The notes under the pieces: generated by a model
Seen by the model: the letters and a program-made list of their open reading frames with translations, nothing else
Database searches by the model: none
What the model was told of the DNA's origin: nothing
NCBI GenBank assembly: GCA_945905925.1
Contig: CAMDQN010000028.1
Location: forward strand, 1 to 54,213
Reading direction: 5' to 3'
From: Singulisphaera sp. GP187
GTDB lineage: Bacteria > Planctomycetota > Planctomycetia > Gemmatales > Gemmataceae
DNA: 54,213 nt
Made by a program: the position numbers and the translations under genes
Shown: positions 49,758-54,213 of the stretch, one piece after another
Layout of the letters: every line of letters begins with the position of its first letter
Position numbering within the stretch: position 1 is the stretch's first letter

Positions 49758-50906
49758 ATGATGCCCGTTCCGGTAACGATCCCGCGCCTCGGTTGGAACA
49801 TGGAAGAGGGTATCTTCGTCGAGTGGCTGAAAGCCGAGGGCGACACCGTGAAGTCCGGCGACGCGGTGTTCCGGCTCGAAGGCGAGAAGGCGACCGAAGA
49901 TATCGAGAGTCTCGACGCGGGCGTGTTGCACATCCCCGCGGGCGGCCCGAAACCGGGCGACAAGATCGCGGTTGGCGCGGTGATCGGCTACTTGTTGCAC
50001 GCGGGCGAAGCGGCGCCGGAATCGCGGCGAGCGGGGGGCGTAAGCCCCCTGATAGCTCAAGAGGCTCCATTGCGCGTTGAGCAGGATCAGGGGGCTTACG
50101 CCCCCCGCTCGCCTCAAGAGATCGCGATCACGCCCCGCGCACGCCGACTCGCGGCGAGCCTGGGCGTGGACGCGGCGCACGTTCGCGGCACCGGGCGCAA
50201 CGGGCGCGTTCGCGAGCGCGACATTGCACCCGCAAAGCCGCAAGCGCCTTCGCGGAAAGTCATCGCGGCGCGCATGGTGGAGAGCCGACAGACGACCGCT
50301 CCGGTCACGCTCACGTCGGTCGTCGATGCGACCAACCTCGTGAACATCCGCCAGCAGTTCAAGACGGCGACGGGCGCGGTGGTGCCGTCGTACACGGACT
50401 TCCTCGTGAAGTTCGCGGCGGTCGCGATTCAGAAACACCCGCTCCTCGCGTCGCGGTGGTCCGACGCCGGAATCGTGCTCACCGCGAGCATCGACATCGG
50501 CATCGCAGTAGACACCGACGCGGGGTTGCTCGTGCCGGTCGTTCGCGACGTGCCCGCGATCGGGCTTCGGCAACTCGCGGAGCGGACGGGGCAGTTAATC
50601 GACCGCGCCCGTCGCGGCGCACTCTCCGCACGCGACACGCAAGGCGGGTGCTTCACAATCACGAACCTCGGTGCGTTCGGCATTGATGCGTTCACGCCGA
50701 TCATCAACCCGCCGGAGTGCGCGATTCTCGGCGTGGGTCGCATCGAGCGGCGCCCGGTGATGGACGGCGACCGCGTCGTCGGCCGCGAGTTGGTCACGCT
50801 GAGCCTCACGTTCGATCACCGCATCGTGGACGGCGCGCCGGCCGCGCGATTCCTTCAAGCAATCGCGGAGTGCGTGAAGAACCCGGCCCCGTGGGTTTCA
50901 AGTTGA
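49758..50906 (+). CDS. Dihydrolipoamide acyltransferase (E2)
   Basis: A 382-residue E2 with an N-terminal lipoyl domain (lysine K44 in LEGEKATEDIES), a peripheral subunit-binding domain (ITPRARRLAASLGVDAAHV, RGTGRNGR) and the acyltransferase domain ending with the catalytic DHRIVDG (H354, D358). ATG at 49758 or 49761 is the start, the second being better spaced from CGGAG. Between lipoyl and binding domains, residues 90-119 are encoded by a perfect inverted repeat in frame. There is no E3 gene nearby, so dihydrolipoamide dehydrogenase must come from elsewhere. Confidence 0.92.
   Translation: MMPVPVTIPRLGWNMEEGIFVEWLKAEGDTVKSGDAVFRLEGEKATEDIESLDAGVLHIPAGGPKPGDKIAVGAVIGYLLHAGEAAPESRRAGGVSPLIAQEAPLRVEQDQGAYAPRSPQEIAITPRARRLAASLGVDAAHVRGTGRNGRVRERDIAPAKPQAPSRKVIAARMVESRQTTAPVTLTSVVDATNLVNIRQQFKTATGAVVPSYTDFLVKFAAVAIQKHPLLASRWSDAGIVLTASIDIGIAVDTDAGLLVPVVRDVPAIGLRQLAERTGQLIDRARRGALSARDTQGGCFTITNLGAFGIDAFTPIINPPECAILGVGRIERRPVMDGDRVVGRELVTLSLTFDHRIVDGAPAARFLQAIAECVKNPAPWVSS
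50026..50113. repeat. Perfect 28-bp inverted repeat inside the E2 coding sequence
   Basis: GGCGAGCGGGGGGCGTAAGC... (50026-50053) pairs exactly with 50086-50113, with a 32-base spacer. It is translated in frame as GGVSPL ... GAYAPRSP in the linker between the lipoyl and subunit-binding domains. A single related arm sits at 24157-24182. Confidence 0.93.
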
Positions 50907-50916
50907 GGGTGAGTTT

Positions 50917-51699
50917 ATGAAGTGCGATCTGAGCGGAACGGTGAGCCTCGTGACCGGCGCGGCCCGCGGCATCGGGCAGGCCATCGCGGACCGCCTCGCA
51001 CGGAATGGCAGCGTCGTCTACTACACCGACCTCGTTCTCACGGAAGCGCAAGCCGCTGCTTCGGTCACGCCGAACGGTCGCGCGCTGCGTCTTGACGTGA
51101 CGAAGCCCGCGGAGATCGCTTCTGCAATTCAGCAACTCACTGCGGAACACGGGCGCCTCGACATTCTCGTGAACAACGCGGGCGTGAACACGATGGCGCA
51201 CCGCGTCACCACGGACGAGTTCCCACGCGAAGAGTGGGACCGCATCCTCGCGGTGGACCTGACCGGCGTTTTCGAGATGAGCAAAGCCGCCGCCGCGGTC
51301 ATGCGAGTACAGAAGAGCGGGCGCATCATCAACATCGCGTCGATCGCGGGGTTGGTGCCGCTGCGCCTTCAGTGCGCGTTCGTCGCGGCGAAGGCCGGTG
51401 TGGTGAACTTCACGAAGGCGATGGCGCTGGAGTTGGGACCGCACGGGGTGCTCATAAACGGCATCGCGCCCGGTTCGACGCTCACCGAGGGCACACGACA
51501 ACTCTTCTACGGCGACAACGGGATGTTCAAGGAATCGGTGCAGCGGATGTTGGATCACGTTCCGCTCGGAAGACCGGGAACGGTGGACGAGATCGCGGTC
51601 GCGGCGCTGTTCCTCGCGGACCCGGAGAACAGCTACATGAACGGCCACATCCTCACCGTGGACGGCGGCTGGACCGCTGGCTACACGCGCGACTTCTGA
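50917..51699 (+). CDS. Short-chain dehydrogenase/reductase fold protein lacking the catalytic tyrosine
   Basis: A 260-residue classical SDR: cofactor motif TGAARGIGQAIA, NNAGVN, catalytic Ser142 in NIASIAG and Lys159. The Tyr of Y-x3-K is replaced by Phe155 (AFVAAK; codon TTC at 51379-51381). The C-terminal LGRPGTVDEIAVAALFLADP and DGGWTAG are normal. A missing Tyr would normally abolish dehydrogenase activity, so it may be a regulator, a lyase-like variant or an inactive copy. It lies 10 bases after E2, so it is probably co-transcribed. Confidence 0.9.
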   Translation: MKCDLSGTVSLVTGAARGIGQAIADRLARNGSVVYYTDLVLTEAQAAASVTPNGRALRLDVTKPAEIASAIQQLTAEHGRLDILVNNAGVNTMAHRVTTDEFPREEWDRILAVDLTGVFEMSKAAAAVMRVQKSGRIINIASIAGLVPLRLQCAFVAAKAGVVNFTKAMALELGPHGVLINGIAPGSTLTEGTRQLFYGDNGMFKESVQRMLDHVPLGRPGTVDEIAVAALFLADPENSYMNGHILTVDGGWTAGYTRDF

Positions 51700-51706
51700 C
51701 CCGGTT

Positions 51707-51743
51707 GCGCTGATGGGTTGCGCGTCGGGCAACTCATCAGCGC
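51707..51743 (+). terminator. Stem-loop after the SDR gene
   Basis: GCGCTGATGGGTTGC (51707-51721) pairs with 51729-51743 with one mismatch and a 7-base loop, 8 bases after the stop codon. There is no T-tract; it is probably an end-of-operon structure. Confidence 0.55.
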
Positions 51744-51837
51744 GCGGGGGATACCTACTTCGGCAGCTCCTTGATGTGTATCTCCAGCTAAAGTGACGAA
51801 CGCCTCGAATTTCAAGTCGTTTCACCGGGATTCATCT

Positions 51838-52306
51838 TCACCTGCACGGAATTCTTGCATGGAATTCGCGTCGGTGATAATCACCACCCTCCTTCAACCG
51901 TCGAATCCGCTTGATGCGCTGTTCCAGATCGTTCAACTTCGACCGCAACTTGTTGTCGTCGTCGGTGGCCCAGGTGTAATCGGTCGAGGCCAGTCTGCTC
52001 AACTCCTCCTTGACCCGCTCGACCGTGATCGCCGGCGGTAGCGCCTTCAACTTTTGCCCTAGCGCCCGGAGGTCCGCAATCAGTGCGGTGAGATCGGCAC
52101 CGGGGTTGAGCGCCGCCAAGACCGCAAGCATTTTGTCGCTGTCGGCGATCAGGTCCAGGTCGGCGATCACCGCCACGGGAACGCCGAGGGAGGTGTAAAA
52201 CCGGCAAAGCTCGGCGAACCCCCGGTCCCGTGCGTGGCGACGAAGTGGATTTCCTTTGACGGATATGTTGCCACGTTCTCGCAGGCAGCGCGACCGGCTC
52301 GGATCG
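51838..52306 (-). pseudogene. Remnant of an OLD-family/TOPRIM nuclease
   Basis: On the minus strand, one frame gives CENVATYPSKEIHFVATHGT. After a shift near 52225-52235, the next frame gives FAELCRFYTSLGVPVAVIAD, LDLIADSDKMLAVLA and a helical tail to the TGA at 51838. The joined sequence has the layout of TOPRIM domains in OLD-family ATP-dependent endonucleases (strand, then P-V-A-V-I-A-D-x-D). The ATPase half is absent and the upstream part is replaced by the SGNH gene. Its last residues are uncertain. The minus-strand ATG at 52176 would give a 112-residue open frame if translated. Confidence 0.55.
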
Positions 52307-53020
52307 TCACTTGAGCAAAGTCTTGAGCGGCTCCTCGATGGCCTCAGCCCAGATGCCGTACCCCTTCTCGGATAGGTGCAGGGCGTCGGGCATTACCTCG
52401 GCCGTCAGGGTGCTGTCGTCGGCAAGGAACTTCTTCCCGATGTCGAGGTACACGACCGTCTTACCGGCCGCGAGTTTCGCGATGGCCTCGTTCGCCTCGG
52501 TGATCTTCTTGCGGAACGCGGTCCCCGCCGCCTTGTCTCGCGGGAAGATGCCGAGCAGCAGCACCTTCGCGTCCGGGGCCTTCTTTCGCACAGCCGCGAT
52601 CACCGCCTCGACGCCTTTGACGGTGTCGACAACCGAGTCGCCGGGCAGGCCGAAGTTGTTCGTCCCAATCATCAACACAACGGCCTTGGGCTTGAGCCCG
52701 TCGAGGACGCCGTCGTTGAGTCGGAACAGCACCTCGCGGGTGGTGTCGCCGCCGATCCCGTAGTTGACCGCGTTCAGCGGCTCGAACCGCTTCTTCCAAA
52801 CGGGGGCACCGGCCCCGCTCCACCCCTGTGTGATCGAGTCGCCCAGGAACACCACGTCCACGCCGCCCTTCTTGGTGCGTGCCATATGCCCCTCGTGCAT
52901 CTTCTTCCACGTCGCGACAGACATCCACGGGTATTCCTTCGCCCGTGCAGCGGGCTCCCATGCAGCGTCCTTGGCCGGCTGTGCGACGACGAGGAGTGTG
53001 GCGAAGACGAGCGACTGCAT
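52307..53020 (-). CDS. Secreted SGNH/GDSL hydrolase
   Basis: A 237-residue esterase/acylhydrolase with a signal peptide (MQSLVFATLLVVAQPA). All four blocks are present: VVFLGDSITQGW (Ser), GIGGDTTREV (Gly), MIGTNNFG (Asn) and the DALHLSEKGY D-x-x-H pair. It resembles the platelet-activating-factor acetylhydrolase-like and carbohydrate esterase groups. The start at 53020 is set by the signal peptide; the open frame extends upstream but is not signal-like. The 282-base gap upstream shows no gene. Confidence 0.92.
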   Translation of the reverse strand: MQSLVFATLLVVAQPAKDAAWEPAARAKEYPWMSVATWKKMHEGHMARTKKGGVDVVFLGDSITQGWSGAGAPVWKKRFEPLNAVNYGIGGDTTREVLFRLNDGVLDGLKPKAVVLMIGTNNFGLPGDSVVDTVKGVEAVIAAVRKKAPDAKVLLLGIFPRDKAAGTAFRKKITEANEAIAKLAAGKTVVYLDIGKKFLADDSTLTAEVMPDALHLSEKGYGIWAEAIEEPLKTLLK

Positions 53021-53302
53021 GTGTGGCTCCAAGCGGATTGGGTACGGGGGTACGGTAGTATTTTCGCCGCAAGGGGCACCGCGACCGGCGCCACCGGTAG
53101 ATGTTCGCGGCGGGCAGACCCGGACCCAGCCAGCCGTCGCGGTGAGTGTGTGGGCGTGGTCGCCTGCCGGCTGCTGGGCCGGCGGCTCGCCGTGGTCGCG
53201 GACGGCCGCAAGGACCAGCACCCGCTCGCCAAGCCCGAATCCCGCACCCTCCCCAGTTGAACGCTCGAAGGGCCACGCAGTGACCGCCGACAGCACCGGG
53301 CG

Positions 53303-53647
53303 CTAGCCTCCGGCTCGATCCGGCGTGAAGAACGGCTTCCCGGCCCGCTGGAGGATCTGGTAGCCCGCCCCGGCGAGCGGGAAGTCCTTCGCCGCGAGCC
53401 GCTTCACCTTGGTCTTCCCGCCGGCCGTCTCCTCGACCACGTCGCCCGGCTTCGGGTCGAGCACCGGCAGGCTGTCGGCGGACACCACGAACCGCTCCGG
53501 CCGGGCACCGTTGCCGAGCATGTCGAGGAAGGCGTCGACGCTCTCCGGCTGGAGGCAGAACGAGCCGGCCAGGAGTTTCATGCGGTAGGTCTTCACCATC
53601 CAGAGCGCGGCGACCGCGTCGGTGTAGAAGAACGTGTGCTTGGCCAC
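53303..53647 (-). CDS. Small protein of unknown function
   Basis: A 114-residue protein, GTG start preceded by GAGGTG. It begins MAKHTFFYTDAVAALWMVKT and includes LPVLDPKPGDVVEE and a Lys-rich segment. No family is recognised. It lies 9 bases after the following minus-strand gene (53657-53974), with which it forms a likely two-gene unit. There is no signal peptide. Confidence 0.6.
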   Translation of the reverse strand: MAKHTFFYTDAVAALWMVKTYRMKLLAGSFCLQPESVDAFLDMLGNGARPERFVVSADSLPVLDPKPGDVVEETAGGKTKVKRLAAKDFPLAGAGYQILQRAGKPFFTPDRAGG

Positions 53648-53656
53648 GGCCGCACC

Positions 53657-53974
53657 TCAAGCGGAAGGGAGGGCACCGGCGACGGCGTCCATCAGGTCGT
53701 CCAGCCCAACGGCCGCGTCCGGCCCACCAATAACGAGCCACACCTCGTTGCGCCGCACCTCGACCTCCAGCGCCCGACCTGCGCCCGTGATAGTTTGCGA
53801 GCCCTTCGGCTGCTCGGTGAGGACGCTCATCAGCGCGTCGGCGGGGACTGTGACGCTCCCCAACTCGGTGCTGAGGTTCCGGTCGCGAATCAGTACCCGG
53901 ATGCCGTCGTCGGTCGCGGTCACGTCGACCAACCGCTCGATCCCGGTGGACTGCGAAACGCCGTCGATGGTCAT
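53657..53974 (-). CDS. Small beta-rich protein of unknown function
   Basis: A 105-residue protein starting MTIDGVSQSTGIERLVDVTA with GAGGAG 6 bases upstream. Alternating hydrophobic residues (IRVLIRDRNLSTELGSVTV, LEVEVRRNEVWLVIGGPD) suggest a beta sandwich or barrel followed by a short helix (LDDLMDAVAGAL). No family is recognised. It is probably translated together with the next gene. Confidence 0.62.
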   Translation of the reverse strand: MTIDGVSQSTGIERLVDVTATDDGIRVLIRDRNLSTELGSVTVPADALMSVLTEQPKGSQTITGAGRALEVEVRRNEVWLVIGGPDAAVGLDDLMDAVAGALPSA

Positions 53975-54113
53975 GCCTGCTCCTCGGTGGAAGCGGGCTA
54001 TGTAGCGGCCCCCGTTCCGCGGGTACACCCCAGATTCGCGATTCGTCGTCCGGCACAGCAATTGCTAGTTTTCTTCCCGCCGACACGACCGCAACCCAGC
54101 ACCGGAGCCCGTT

Positions 54114-54213
54114 ATGTACCTGGATTTACCGCTGCACCCGGACAAGTTGAAGCCCCCCGTCGTGGCCATCGACGAAGAAGAAGATGATGAAGAGGAGGAC
54201 GACGACGATGACC
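54114..54213 (+). CDS. Start of an acidic protein, truncated by the window end
   Basis: From the ATG at 54114 (CGGAG 8 bases upstream) the first 33 residues are MYLDLPLHPDKLKPPVVAID, then an uninterrupted Glu/Asp run. The gene continues beyond the window. Function cannot be judged. Confidence 0.5.
   Translation, partial: MYLDLPLHPDKLKPPVVAIDEEEDDEEEDDDDD

Noticed and set aside
53657-54213. Phage or plasmid module at the right end
   Set aside because: Only two small unknown proteins and a truncated acidic one are visible; none carries a phage or partition motif.

Overview
The window looks like a chromosomal segment of a planctomycete, most likely a Gemmata-like member of the Gemmataceae. The grounds are high GC content, a DUF1559 pseudopilin-type protein, a DUF1501 Tat-exported protein, two TIGR02996 domains, a subtilase with an 'ERLEDRLTP' N-terminus in place of an ordinary signal peptide, WD40-type propeller arrays, and decayed IS630 and ISKra4 elements. 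No rRNA, tRNA or CRISPR array was recognised.

Layout. 1-10.3 kb: housekeeping and secreted proteins (FKBP isomerase, hydrolases, pyrF, RNase R, a YhaM-like HD exonuclease, a DUF393 thiol protein, panB), with a long, near-perfect inverted repeat at most gene junctions. 10.3-15.1 kb: five consecutive paralogous beta-propeller genes, each ending in VWD-x-D plus a hydrophobic residue. 15.2-20 kb: DUF1559 protein, two tandem DUF1349-like secreted proteins, a DUF1501 protein, a frameshifted TIGR02996 fragment and a transposase tail. 20-29.1 kb: a two-subunit ThDP decarboxylase of the sulfopyruvate/phosphonopyruvate type, argG, a JAMM peptidase and the glycine cleavage genes gcvT-gcvH-gcvPA-gcvPB. 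A DUF4058 gene and a TIGR02996-SUKH gene sit between gcvPA and gcvPB.

29.4-41.2 kb is the most unusual part: five large co-directional genes. They encode a membrane-anchored zinc-ribbon GTPase of the TRAFAC/DO-GTPase kind, an atypical protein kinase with a very long helical tail, a GAP1-like (GTPase-associated protein 1) protein with a C-terminal membrane anchor, a membrane-anchored helical protein, and a membrane protein combining a YfaP/DUF2135-like domain, an FHA-like domain and a zinc ribbon. It resembles the GTPase-centred, NTP-dependent conflict systems known from comparative genomics of multicellular bacteria, in an arrangement I cannot match to a named system. Its downstream flank is insertion-sequence debris.

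43.9-51.7 kb: subtilase with FG-GAP repeats, MFS transporter, fused E1 alpha-beta 2-oxoacid dehydrogenase, E2 acyltransferase and an SDR protein lacking the catalytic tyrosine. 51.8-54.2 kb: an OLD/TOPRIM nuclease remnant, an SGNH hydrolase and small unknown genes; the last gene runs off the end.

A second theme is a set of inverted repeats with 21-48 bp arms and different sequence at each site. They often supply the stop codon, ribosome-binding site or last residues of the adjacent gene. Two related palindromes lie in frame inside coding sequences, in the E2 linker and an RNase R loop.
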